A stretch of 64,000 nt of DNA, taken from the NCBI RefSeq assembly GCF_900107705.1, contig NZ_FNRE01000002.1, positions 124,001 to 188,000 of the forward strand. The letters are read 5' to 3'. A program made the translations under genes and the position numbers. Shown piece by piece: positions 24,022 through 33,083 of the stretch. Position 1 is the first letter of the stretch. Each line of letters starts with the position of its first letter. The notes beneath the pieces were generated by a model, which made no database searches, was not told the DNA's origin, and worked only from the letters and a program-made list of their open reading frames with translations. Source of the stretch: Prevotella sp. tc2-28 (GTDB taxonomy: Bacteria > Bacteroidota > Bacteroidia > Bacteroidales > Bacteroidaceae).

Positions 24022-25242
24022 ATGGAAAGAAGAGTAGTAATTACGGGAATGGGCATTTGGTCGTGCATCGGTACGACGCTCGACGAGGTGCGCCAGTCCT
24101 TGTTTGAAGGCCGTAGCGGCATCATATTCAGTCAGGAGCGCAAAGACGCAGGGTTCCGTTCGCCCATCTGCGGCAACGTGCCCAAGCCCGACCTGAAGAA
24201 AGTGTTGAGCCGCAACGTTCGCCAGATGATGCCCGAGGAGGCCCAGTATGCCTATGTGGCTACCGTGCAGGCCTTGGAACAGGCAAAACTGACACAGGAC
24301 TATATCGACAGCCACGAGGTGGGTGTCATCTATGGTAACGACTCGGTGGCCGAATCGACCATGGTCGCTATGGACAAGTTCCGCCAGGCAGGCTCTACGG
24401 CAGCCTGCGGAAGTGGTGCCATCTTCCAGTCGATGAACTCGACGGTGACGATGAACCTTGCCACGCTGTTCCATCTGAAGGGTATCAACCTGACCGCATC
24501 GGCAGCCTGTGCCAGCGGTTCACAGTCGCTCGGACTGGGTTACCTGCTCATCAAGAACGGCTTGCAGGACTGCATTGTCTGTGGCGGTGCCGAGGAAAAC
24601 AACATGTACGGTATCGCATCGTTCGACGCCCTGCAGACCTTCTCGACACGCATCGACGACCCCACCAAGGCCAGTAGACCCTTTGACCGCGACCGCGACG
24701 GACTGGTGCCCAGCGGTGGTGCTGCCACGCTGATTATCGAGAGCTACGAGCACGCCGTGAAGCGCGGAGCCCCCATTCTGGCCGAGATTATCGGCTGGGG
24801 ATTCTCAGGCAACGGCGACCATATCTCAACACCCAATGTGGAAGGTCCCGCCCGTTCGCTGCAGCGCAGCCTGGAGTGTGCCGGCGTGAGCATCAAGGAC
24901 ATCGGATACGTGAACGCCCATGCCACCTCGACACCCATCGGCGACAGTCGTGAGGCAGAGGCCATCGCGCAGGTGTTCGGCGACTACCGCGTGCCCGTCA
25001 CCTCGACGAAGAGTCTTACCGGACACGAGATGTGGATGGCTGGCGCTTCGGAGATTATCTATTCGATGCTGATGATGAAGAACGACTTCATCGGCGGCTC
25101 GCTGAACTTCGAGAATCCTGACGAGGTGACCAAGTGCATCAACGTCGTTCCCGAGACCTTGCAGCAGCATTTCGACATATTCCTGAGCAACTCCTTCGGA
25201 TTCGGAGGCACCAACTCAACGCTGATTATCAAAAACTGCTGA
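24022..25242 (+). CDS. Beta-ketoacyl-ACP synthase (FabB/FabF-like) of the lipid cluster
   Basis: The 406-residue ketosynthase has the full catalytic triad: Cys163 in TASAACASGS, His300 in VNAHATSTPIGD and His335 in KSLTGHEMWMAGA. Family blocks GGAEENN and GFGGTNS are present. It condenses malonyl-ACP with an acyl chain. It is the only ketosynthase in this operon, so no separate chain-length factor is present. It starts 5 bases after the acyltransferase stop. Confidence 0.92.
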   Translation: MERRVVITGMGIWSCIGTTLDEVRQSLFEGRSGIIFSQERKDAGFRSPICGNVPKPDLKKVLSRNVRQMMPEEAQYAYVATVQALEQAKLTQDYIDSHEVGVIYGNDSVAESTMVAMDKFRQAGSTAACGSGAIFQSMNSTVTMNLATLFHLKGINLTASAACASGSQSLGLGYLLIKNGLQDCIVCGGAEENNMYGIASFDALQTFSTRIDDPTKASRPFDRDRDGLVPSGGAATLIIESYEHAVKRGAPILAEIIGWGFSGNGDHISTPNVEGPARSLQRSLECAGVSIKDIGYVNAHATSTPIGDSREAEAIAQVFGDYRVPVTSTKSLTGHEMWMAGASEIIYSMLMMKNDFIGGSLNFENPDEVTKCINVVPETLQQHFDIFLSNSFGFGGTNSTLIIKNC

Positions 25243-25276
25243 CAATAAATTGTAAATTATATAATTGTAAATCAAC

Positions 25277-25522
25277 ATGACAAGAGAAGACATTATCGCA
25301 AAAGTAAACAGCCTGCTGGCTGAAGAGTTCGAAATCGAAGAGAGCGAGTTCGCTCCTGATGCCAACCTGAAGGACACCCTCCAGTTGGACAGCATCAACC
25401 TGGTAGACCTCATCGCACTCGTACAGTTCAACTACAAGGTTACCATCCCCGTTGAGGACCTGAAGAAAATCCAGACCTTCGACAACCTGTACGACTACAT
25501 CTTCGAGCATCAGGCTGCATGA
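25277..25522 (+). CDS. Acyl carrier protein of the lipid cluster
   Basis: The 81-residue acidic protein has the phosphopantetheine serine at position 39 in LDSINLVD (DSI instead of the usual DSL). It carries the growing chain between the ketosynthase, dehydratase and ketoreductase of the cluster. Its stop overlaps the start of the dehydratase gene by 4 bases (ATGA). Confidence 0.92.
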   Translation: MTREDIIAKVNSLLAEEFEIEESEFAPDANLKDTLQLDSINLVDLIALVQFNYKVTIPVEDLKKIQTFDNLYDYIFEHQAA

Positions 25523-25941
25523 CCTATCGCGGCGAAGACATTCTGCGACTGATACCCCAGCGCGCCCCGTTCATGATGGTGGATGCGCTGGAGGAACGTG
25601 ACGGCAACAGCGCTGCCACCACATTAGGCGTGGAAAGAAACAACTATTTTATCTTGCCCGACGGCACCATGGCCGAGTCTGGAATCATTGAGCACATCGC
25701 CCAGTCCTGCTCGGCCTTGGCGGGCTGTCAGGCTTTGGAAAAACAACCTGCCGGACCACCGGTAGGCATCATCGGCGAGGTGAAGAACTTCGTCTGCCAC
25801 CGACGGCCGCGCATCGGTGAACAGCTCCATACCGTCGTCACCTTCGACATGACATTCGGTAGCGTTACGCTGGCCACGGGAAGCTGTTCGGTAGGCGACG
25901 AACCCATTGCCGAGGTAAAACTGAAAATATTCATGCAATGA
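25519..25941 (+). CDS. ApeP-like hot-dog dehydratase of the lipid cluster
   Basis: The 140-residue protein resembles the ApeP group of 3-hydroxyacyl-ACP dehydratases from aryl polyene clusters: PQRAPFMMVD (13-22), then SGIIEHIAQSCSALAG and VGIIGEVKNF. The histidine expected in the PHR.P block is glutamine here (PQRAPF). FabZ-like GHFPG is absent, as in the ApeP type. It overlaps the ACP and the exporter by 4 bases each. The family call is from memory of the pattern. Confidence 0.75.
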   Translation: MTYRGEDILRLIPQRAPFMMVDALEERDGNSAATTLGVERNNYFILPDGTMAESGIIEHIAQSCSALAGCQALEKQPAGPPVGIIGEVKNFVCHRRPRIGEQLHTVVTFDMTFGSVTLATGSCSVGDEPIAEVKLKIFMQ

Positions 25942-28385
25942 CGCATCTCTTTATACTCCTTGCCCGTTTTTTCCGCAACCATCGAGCTGCCTGTTGGCTG
26001 TCCATGGCTGCTCTTTTTGTTTTTTTCGGCTACTTTGCCACCAGAATACACCTCGAGGAAGACATTAACAAACTGATGCCTTCGTCGAAAAATGAGGACG
26101 GTACGACCAAACTGGCCTTTGCCGACCTGAAAATCAAGGACAAGGTGTTTGTGACCTTCGAGTGGGTAGGCGAGGGGGGAACGCAGAAAGCCACAGAACA
26201 GCTGACCAGCGTGTGCGACGCCTTCGTAGACTCGCTGCTGGCTCAGGACAAGGACTCCGTCATCGGCGACGTGTTCTACCGGCTGGACGAAGACCTGTTG
26301 CCCGACGCCATCGACTATATGACAGCCCATCTGCCTGCTTATATCGACACGGCAGCCTATGCCCGCTTCGACACCCTGCTGACGCGCGAGCACTTTGAGC
26401 GCCAGATGCAGCAGAACCGCGAAGACCTGACGGGCGAGTTCGGAGAGCTGTTCCCCGAACTGATACAAATGGACCCGATGGGCATGCGCGGTGTGCTTGC
26501 CGAACAGTTGAAATCCATCATGAGCGCCGGCAGCTATCAGACCGTCGACGACCACTTCTTCGTGCCCGACTCTACGGTATGCCTGGCTTTCATCACACCA
26601 CGCTTCTCGTCGACGAATACAGGACAGGGCTCCGCCATGTTCCAGATGATGAATCAGCAGATAGACCAGTTTACACAGGCTCATCCCGATGTGCGCATCA
26701 GCTACCACGGAACGCCAGCCAGCGGATTCTATAACTCCACACAGATCAAGCACGACCTGACCACCACCATCGCGGGAGCGTTGTTGCTGGTGCTGCTGTT
26801 CCTGCTGTTCTGCTTCCGCCGCTGGGACACCATTCCGCTGTTGCTGTTGCCCGTCGTCTTCGGAACACTCTTCGGACTGGCCATGATGTACTGGCTGAAA
26901 GGCGAGTTCTCGCTGTTGGCGCTGGGCATCGGCGGTGTCGTCCTAGGGGTTGCCATGAGCTATGTGCTCCATGTGCTGACACATCATCGCTATGTCAGCG
27001 ATACCGACCACTTGCTGCAAGACCAGGTGAAACCCGTACTGCTGGGGTGCATCACTACCATTGGTTCCTTTGCCGGACTCATCTTCGTCAATACCGACTT
27101 GCTGCGCGACTTCGGACTCTTTGCAGCCTTCGCCATCCTCGGTACCACGCTGTTCTCGCTGGCTTACCTCCCTCAGATGCTGAAGGAGAAAGGCGCTGAC
27201 TTCCCGGCATTCATAGAAAACATCAACAACTATCCCTTTGACCGCAAGAAACCACTCATCGCCGTCGTCCTGATCGTCACGATAGTCAGCATCGGAGCCT
27301 ACCTCATCGGTGGTACCCACTTTGATGCCGATATGCATAACTTAGGCTACGAGGCCGAAATCACCGAGCACTCGGAAAACCTGTTGCGCGACAAGACCTA
27401 TACTGGCGACAAGACCAAATACTTCGCCAGCCAGGGACGAACGATGGAGGAAGCCATTGCCAACTTCGCACAACTGGACCGTAAGCTGGACTCGCTGCAA
27501 CGCATCGGACTGGTGAAGAGCTATACCCACACCAACCAGTTGCTCGTTCCGTTGAACATACAACAAGCGCGCATCGACGCCTGGCACCGCTATTGGAACC
27601 AGGAGCGACAGGCTACGGTAAGAAGACTCATCAGCGAGACGGCAACGAAGGCAGGACTGAATGCCGAAGCCTTCAACACCTTCTTCGAAGCGGCTAATGC
27701 CGACTACGAAACAGCTCCGCTCTATGAGGCAGGAATCATACCGGAAGGGTATCTTTCAACGTTAACCGAACAGTCATACGGTGGTGATTATCTGGTATTT
27801 ACATCCGTTCGCTGCCAAAATGATTCAGTACGCAGCAGCGATAGCGACTATATCCGTATCTGCGACGCTATCAGTAGTGATCCGCACTTGTTGGTGCTTG
27901 ACACCTATTATTATACCACCGACACGTTGCTGCAGATGAGCCGCGACTTCGACACGCTGCAATGGCTCTCGATGGCGTTCGTCTTCGTGGTATTGCTGCT
28001 CTCGTTCAATGGCAACATCAAGCATACTTTGCTGGGCTTTGCACCCATCCTGCTCAGCTGGCTGATTGTGTTGGGCGTGATGAACCTGTTCGGGGTGCAG
28101 TTCAATCTCATCAGCATCATCATCTCCACCTTTATCTTCGGTATCGGTGTCGACTATAGCATCTTTGTCATGAACGGACTGATCCAGGGCAATCTGCAGT
28201 ATCATAAGACGGCCGTGCTGCTTTCGGCTATCATCCTCATCGTGACTGTGAGCAGCATGTTGCTGGCCCAGCATCCGGCTATTCGCAGCGTGGGATTCTC
28301 AACGCTGGTCGGACTGCTGGCTGCCGTCATTCTGTCCTATGTCCTGCAACCTGCCGTCTGGAGACTACTTAATGGTAAGCAATAA
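25938..28385 (+). CDS. MMPL/RND-family lipid exporter
   Basis: An 815-residue membrane protein: one segment at about 16-34, a large extracytoplasmic loop, then a group of five segments. The pattern repeats in the second half, giving roughly 12 segments in two halves. The RND-type block GIGGVVLGVAMSYVLHVL is in the first half and FIFGIGVDYSIFVMNGL in the second. Such MMPL proteins export lipids or polyenes from the inner membrane. It is coupled to the dehydratase by a 4-base overlap. Export of the cluster product is inferred. Confidence 0.88.
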   Translation: MTHLFILLARFFRNHRAACWLSMAALFVFFGYFATRIHLEEDINKLMPSSKNEDGTTKLAFADLKIKDKVFVTFEWVGEGGTQKATEQLTSVCDAFVDSLLAQDKDSVIGDVFYRLDEDLLPDAIDYMTAHLPAYIDTAAYARFDTLLTREHFERQMQQNREDLTGEFGELFPELIQMDPMGMRGVLAEQLKSIMSAGSYQTVDDHFFVPDSTVCLAFITPRFSSTNTGQGSAMFQMMNQQIDQFTQAHPDVRISYHGTPASGFYNSTQIKHDLTTTIAGALLLVLLFLLFCFRRWDTIPLLLLPVVFGTLFGLAMMYWLKGEFSLLALGIGGVVLGVAMSYVLHVLTHHRYVSDTDHLLQDQVKPVLLGCITTIGSFAGLIFVNTDLLRDFGLFAAFAILGTTLFSLAYLPQMLKEKGADFPAFIENINNYPFDRKKPLIAVVLIVTIVSIGAYLIGGTHFDADMHNLGYEAEITEHSENLLRDKTYTGDKTKYFASQGRTMEEAIANFAQLDRKLDSLQRIGLVKSYTHTNQLLVPLNIQQARIDAWHRYWNQERQATVRRLISETATKAGLNAEAFNTFFEAANADYETAPLYEAGIIPEGYLSTLTEQSYGGDYLVFTSVRCQNDSVRSSDSDYIRICDAISSDPHLLVLDTYYYTTDTLLQMSRDFDTLQWLSMAFVFVVLLLSFNGNIKHTLLGFAPILLSWLIVLGVMNLFGVQFNLISIIISTFIFGIGVDYSIFVMNGLIQGNLQYHKTAVLLSAIILIVTVSSMLLAQHPAIRSVGFSTLVGLLAAVILSYVLQPAVWRLLNGKQ

Positions 28386-28394
28386 ATACGCGCA

Positions 28395-29801
28395 ATGATA
28401 TATGACGTCGTCATCATAGGCAGTGGGCTCGGAGGCCTGATCTGTGGCAGACAACTGGCACAGCAGGGGCGAAGTGTCGTCGTGCTGGAACGCCAGCATG
28501 CCCCAGGCGGTTGTCTGCAGAGCTACCGTCGCGGAGGAATGGACTTCGATACCGGACTCCACTATGTCGGCGGACTCGACGAGGGGCAGTCGCTTCACGA
28601 TGCCTTTGAGACCTTAGGACTGTTGCGTCTGCCCTGGCATCGGCTGGACCCTGAGGGCTTCGACCAGATAACCATCGGAGAACAGACTTTCCCGCTTGCC
28701 GAGGGTTATGAGCGTTTTGCCGACACCTTGGCCGCCTACTTCCCGCAAGACCGTGATGCCTTGCAGCAGTTTGTGGCGATGCTGAACCACCTGCCACCCA
28801 TGGAGGAATGTGCACAGGTGAATGCCTACGACTACCTGACCAACCTCTTCCACGACCCGTTGCTCGTCCATGTGGTGTCGGCAGCTGCCATGAAGATGGA
28901 ACTGAGGCGCGAGACGTTGCCGCTGTTCACCTTTGCCCACGGGCTGAGCAGCTATGTGCAGAGCAGTTGGCGACTGAAGGGTAGCGGAAACCTGATTGTA
29001 CAGTCCTTGATCAACGACATCGAGGCCGCAGGGGGTGTGATCTGTTGCAATGCCGAGGTCAACGAACTGAAGGAGCAGGAGGGAAGGATTGTTGCTGCCC
29101 GCTGCAACAATGGAGAGACCTATGAAGGACGCCTGTTCATCAGCGATGTACACCCACAACTGACCTTCAGTTGGATGCCGGACTCGACCTTGTTGAAAGG
29201 CATGTTCCGTAGGCGCATAGCTGCCTTGGAGAACACGTTCGGCATGTTCACCGTGTCGTTGGTCATCAAAGCCGACACCTTGCCGTATTTCAACCACAAC
29301 AAATATGTCTATCGGAAAGCCAACGTGTGGACCTTCCCTGAAGAGGATGGGGTAGGAGGCGTGATGCTTAGTGCCAGAGTCCCTGAGGACGGATTGGCTT
29401 TTACCCGCCAGGTAGACCTGCTGACACCACTTCCCTGGACGATGTGCCAAGCATGGAGCGATACCACCGTGGGACGACGCGGGGAAGACTATGAGAAACA
29501 GAAGGCACAACTGGCAGACGACTGCATCACGCTGGCTGAACGGGTGATTCCGGGACTTCACAACATGATAGAACGACGCTATACCAGTACGCCGCTGACC
29601 TGGCGAGACTATACAGCAACACCTTGCGGCTCAGCCTTTGGCATCAGGAAGGACTGCCATAGTCCGCTGATGACGATGCTGTCGCCCAAGACTCCTGTCC
29701 CCAACCTCTTCCTGACGGGACAAAGTCTGGTATTGCACGGTTTGGAGGGCGTCACAAGAACAGCATTCAGTACATTGAACACCATAAAGAATTATAAATG
29801 A
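28395..29801 (+). CDS. FAD-dependent oxidoreductase, CrtI / retinol-saturase-like
   Basis: The 468-residue flavoprotein has the N-terminal dinucleotide fold GSGLGG (9-14), an ERQHAPGG block, GMDFDTGLHYVGG and a C-terminal LTGQSLVLHGLEGVTRTAF. These are features of the phytoene desaturase / all-trans-retinol saturase family. It could reduce or desaturate double bases of a polyene-like chain (inference). It lies 9 bases after the exporter and overlaps fabG by 3-4 bases. Confidence 0.8.
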   Translation: MIYDVVIIGSGLGGLICGRQLAQQGRSVVVLERQHAPGGCLQSYRRGGMDFDTGLHYVGGLDEGQSLHDAFETLGLLRLPWHRLDPEGFDQITIGEQTFPLAEGYERFADTLAAYFPQDRDALQQFVAMLNHLPPMEECAQVNAYDYLTNLFHDPLLVHVVSAAAMKMELRRETLPLFTFAHGLSSYVQSSWRLKGSGNLIVQSLINDIEAAGGVICCNAEVNELKEQEGRIVAARCNNGETYEGRLFISDVHPQLTFSWMPDSTLLKGMFRRRIAALENTFGMFTVSLVIKADTLPYFNHNKYVYRKANVWTFPEEDGVGGVMLSARVPEDGLAFTRQVDLLTPLPWTMCQAWSDTTVGRRGEDYEKQKAQLADDCITLAERVIPGLHNMIERRYTSTPLTWRDYTATPCGSAFGIRKDCHSPLMTMLSPKTPVPNLFLTGQSLVLHGLEGVTRTAFSTLNTIKNYK

Positions 29802-30520
29802 TGAATTACGCTTTAATAACAGGTGGCAGCCGAGGCATCGGAAGAGCCATCGCCGTAAAACTTTCACAAGAGGGTTATCACGTGTTGATTAACTACGCCA
29901 GCAACGAAGCCGAGGCACAACGCACACTCGAGCAATGTGGCGGACAGGGAGAACTGATGCGTTTCGACGTGAGCAACAGCCAAGAAACACGCGCAGCCCT
30001 GAGTGAGTGGCAAGCCCGTCATGAGGGAGAATACATCTCCGTAGTTGTGAACAATGCCGGTATCCGACGCGATAACGTGATGGCGCTGATGCCCGAGGAC
30101 GACTGGCATCGAGTACTCGACATCACCCTGTCGGGATTCTATAATGTCACCCAGCCACTCTTGCCCGCCATGCAGTTGCATAAGTTCGGACGCATCATCA
30201 ACATGGCAAGTGTCAGCGGTCTGAAGGGTCTTCCCGGACAGACCAACTACTCGGCAGCCAAAGGTGGTATCATTGCTGCTACCAAGGCTCTGGCTCAGGA
30301 AGTGGCTCGTCGTAACATTACCGTGAACGCCATCGCTCCCGGCTTTATCCGCACCGATATGACTGAAGGGCTGGACGAGGCCACGCTGAAGAAGCAGATT
30401 CCCATGGGTCGTTTCGGAACGCCCGAGGAGGTGGCTGATACCGTTGCCTTCCTGGTTTCTCCCCAGACTGGCTACATCACGGGTAATGTGATTTCAATCA
30501 ATGGAGGACTGTATACATAA
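29798..30520 (+). CDS. 3-oxoacyl-ACP reductase (FabG-like SDR) of the lipid cluster
   Basis: The 240-residue short-chain dehydrogenase has TGGSRGIG (8-15), NNAG (85-88), catalytic Tyr151 and Lys155 in YSAAKGG, and serine in MASVSG. It should reduce the 3-oxoacyl intermediate with NADPH. The start may be ATG 29798 or the next codon, ATG 29801; both overlap the flavoprotein stop. Confidence 0.9.
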   Translation: MMNYALITGGSRGIGRAIAVKLSQEGYHVLINYASNEAEAQRTLEQCGGQGELMRFDVSNSQETRAALSEWQARHEGEYISVVVNNAGIRRDNVMALMPEDDWHRVLDITLSGFYNVTQPLLPAMQLHKFGRIINMASVSGLKGLPGQTNYSAAKGGIIAATKALAQEVARRNITVNAIAPGFIRTDMTEGLDEATLKKQIPMGRFGTPEEVADTVAFLVSPQTGYITGNVISINGGLYT

Positions 30521-30533
30521 TATATTTTAGAAT

Positions 30534-31025
30534 ATGAAAAAGCTTTTATTTTTGATATTGTTTGTCTGCTGCCAGTTGACGTTCTGCGCAGCTCAGAGTG
30601 TCACCCGCACACAACATCGTGAGGCCGTTGCCCAGGATGCGGTAACCACCGGTTCGATGACTATCCGCAAGCCCGACTATATCTGCATTTCTACCGACGG
30701 AGGCAAGGAATTGCTGATGATGGAAGGCACTAAGTTTACGATGACGATGGGGGGCAAGAAACATGTAACTGACAGCAAGAAGAATAAGCAGTTTGATACT
30801 TTCCACGCTGTGCTGAGTGCTGTCATCAACAACCAGCCTATTCCTGCAGCCGACGACCTGACCGTCAGCAGCAAGAATGGACAGAAGACCATCACCATTA
30901 CCCCCGAGAAGAAGAAGCGCCAGCTGTTCTCGTCGTTCGTACTGGTAATTGACGCCAAGACCTCTACAATCCGTCAGCTGCGCATGAATGGAAGAAAGGG
31001 TGACTATACCGAATACAAGATGTGA
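30534..31025 (+). CDS. LolA-like periplasmic carrier of the lipid cluster
   Basis: The 163-residue protein has a signal peptide (MKKLLFLILFVCCQLTFCAAQ). The remainder is a beta-rich LolA-like pattern, with GSMTIRKPDYICIST and DAKTSTIRQLRMNGRKGDYTEY. LolA-like proteins accompany MMPL exporters in aryl polyene clusters and may carry the product through the periplasm. It is the last gene of the operon, 13 bases after fabG. Confidence 0.72.
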   Translation: MKKLLFLILFVCCQLTFCAAQSVTRTQHREAVAQDAVTTGSMTIRKPDYICISTDGGKELLMMEGTKFTMTMGGKKHVTDSKKNKQFDTFHAVLSAVINNQPIPAADDLTVSSKNGQKTITITPEKKKRQLFSSFVLVIDAKTSTIRQLRMNGRKGDYTEYKM

Positions 31026-31101
31026 TAAAAAACGAGGAAAAACTTACCGTTTCTCTTAATTATTTTGTATCTTTGCAGAAAATTTAATACGATAAGAACG
31101 A

Positions 31102-32568
31102 ATGATTACGTTTTCCCTGAGTCTGTTGGCTCTTTTTATAGGCTATTTCCTGTATGGACGTTTCATTGAACGTCTTTTTGGGCCAGACAGTCGTGTAACA
31201 CCCGCCGTGGCTAAGGCAGATGGTGTAGACTACATCGTGCTTCCCAACTGGAAAGTATTCATGATTCAGTTTCTGAACATTGCAGGTACTGGTCCTATCT
31301 TTGGAGCCATCATGGGTGCTAAGTTCGGTCCCGTTGCCTATTTGTGGATTGTGTTGGGATGTATCTTTGCCGGTGCAACGCACGACTATCTGTCGGGGAT
31401 GCTATCCATGCGTAATGATGGAGCCGGGCTCCCAGAACTGATAGGCAAGTACTTGGGTAAGGCCACTAAGCAAGTAATGCTTGTATTCACGGTTCTGTTG
31501 CTCATCATGGTAGGTACCGTTTTCGTTTATTCTCCCGCAGAGATTCTTCACACGATGGGTGGTGACACGATAATGTGGATAGCCATCATCTTTGGTTACT
31601 ACGTGATAGCCACCATGTTGCCTATAGACAAGATTATCGGTAAGATATATCCTTTATTCGCCTTTTCGCTGCTCTTTATGGCTGCAGCCTTGATGGTGGT
31701 GCTTTTTATCAAGAATCCTGTTCTTCCCGAACTGTGGGATCACATGTATAATATGGGAGCCGAGACGCATCCGGAGAAATGGTCTGATGCCATTTTCCCC
31801 GCCTTGTTCATCACCATTGCCTGTGGTGCCATTTCTGGTTTCCACGCCACACAGAGCCCGCTGATGGCGCGTTGTGTGAAGTCGGAGAAGATGGGTCGCC
31901 CCATCTTCTATGGTGCCATGATTACTGAAGGTGTGGTAGCCCTCATCTGGGCTACGGTCGCATCTTGGTTCTTCTATGGAGTAGAAGCTCCAGGATACGA
32001 ACTGATAGCCGGAGCTGACAAGGGTTTCTATACCTCAGCACCTGCGGTTGTCAACCTTGTCTGCAAGGACTGGCTGGGTATCACTGGAGCCGTCTTGGCT
32101 ATGCTGGGTGTGGTCGCTGCTCCTATCACTAGTGGTGACACGGCTTTCCGTTCTGGTCGTCTGATTGTGGCTGAATGGCTAAAACTGGACCAGCGTCCAA
32201 TCGCTAAGCGCCTTTATATCTGCGTTCCTTTGTTCTGTGTTTCCATCGCTATGCTTGTCTGGCAGATCGAGAATCCCGATGGCTTTAATACCATTTGGCA
32301 ATACTTCGGATGGAGCAACCAGACGCTTTCTGTATTCACGCTTTGGACGTTGACAGTCTATCTGGTACGCGAGAAGAAAAATTTCTGGGTAACGCTGATT
32401 CCTGCACTCTTCATGACTACTGTATGCTCGACGTTCTTCTTTGTGTCGAAGCAAGCCTTAGGGATGCCGCTGGAAATAGGCTATTTCTTGGGGGGCGTCT
32501 GCTTCCTGATTGCCGTCATATACTTTACTTATTGGTATCGTAAATATCAAAAATCAATTAATCAATAA
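31102..32568 (+). CDS. cstA: CstA-family carbon-starvation / peptide or pyruvate transporter
   Basis: The 488-residue membrane protein has about 13 segments and the CstA blocks GPIFGAIMGAKFGPVAYLWIVLG, GATHDYLSGMLSMR and SGFHATQSPL. It is shorter than E. coli CstA (about 700), as usual for Bacteroidetes. Family members import peptides or pyruvate. A -7 box TATCTTTG (31068-31075) lies 26 bases upstream. Confidence 0.88.
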   Translation: MITFSLSLLALFIGYFLYGRFIERLFGPDSRVTPAVAKADGVDYIVLPNWKVFMIQFLNIAGTGPIFGAIMGAKFGPVAYLWIVLGCIFAGATHDYLSGMLSMRNDGAGLPELIGKYLGKATKQVMLVFTVLLLIMVGTVFVYSPAEILHTMGGDTIMWIAIIFGYYVIATMLPIDKIIGKIYPLFAFSLLFMAAALMVVLFIKNPVLPELWDHMYNMGAETHPEKWSDAIFPALFITIACGAISGFHATQSPLMARCVKSEKMGRPIFYGAMITEGVVALIWATVASWFFYGVEAPGYELIAGADKGFYTSAPAVVNLVCKDWLGITGAVLAMLGVVAAPITSGDTAFRSGRLIVAEWLKLDQRPIAKRLYICVPLFCVSIAMLVWQIENPDGFNTIWQYFGWSNQTLSVFTLWTLTVYLVREKKNFWVTLIPALFMTTVCSTFFFVSKQALGMPLEIGYFLGGVCFLIAVIYFTYWYRKYQKSINQ

Positions 32569-32577
32569 ACAAATAAT

Positions 32578-33069
32578 ATGAAGAAAATTGCACTTTTTGT
32601 GATGGCGCTGATGATGTCAGTAGCCGCCAATGCACAATTTGAAGAAGGTAAGGGATATCTTGGTGCTTCACTCTCTGGTCTCGACCTGAGCAGTCAGGCT
32701 AAGCAGTTCCATTTCGGATTAAATGCCAAGGCTGGTTACCTGTTCATGGACAACCTCATGGGTCTGGCAGAAATAGGTTTTGACCACTGGCAGCACGATG
32801 CCGACCAGTTTGTGTTGGGTGCAGCAGGCCGCTACTACCTTGATCAGAACGGTATTTTCCTTGGTGCCGGTTTGAAATACAAGCACGCTCCAGGATATAA
32901 TGATTTGTTGCCGGGTGTTCATGCTGGTTATGCGTTCTTCGTCAGCCGAACAGTAACCATTGAGCCTGAACTCTATTTCGACCTCTCTACCAAGAGTTCC
33001 GACTATATGTGTTATGGCTTGCGCATCGGCGTTGGTGTTTATCTGTTCAAAGACGGACGTAAGAACTAA
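32578..33069 (+). CDS. Small outer-membrane beta-barrel protein
   Basis: The 163-residue product has a signal peptide (MKKIALFVMALMMSVAANAQ) and a barrel of alternating strands ending YGLRIGVGVYLF. It looks like the 8-strand OmpX/OmpW-type porin-like proteins. No specific role is visible. It starts 9 bases after cstA. Confidence 0.75.
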   Translation: MKKIALFVMALMMSVAANAQFEEGKGYLGASLSGLDLSSQAKQFHFGLNAKAGYLFMDNLMGLAEIGFDHWQHDADQFVLGAAGRYYLDQNGIFLGAGLKYKHAPGYNDLLPGVHAGYAFFVSRTVTIEPELYFDLSTKSSDYMCYGLRIGVGVYLFKDGRKN

Positions 33070-33083
33070 AATACGGTTATATC

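Noticed and set aside
25728..26753. Leftward open frame of 341 codons
   Set aside because: Antisense to the dehydratase and MMPL exporter; low-complexity His/Gln-rich translation typical of a shadow frame.
28614..29561. Leftward open frame of 315 codons
   Set aside because: Antisense to the flavoprotein, without any motif.
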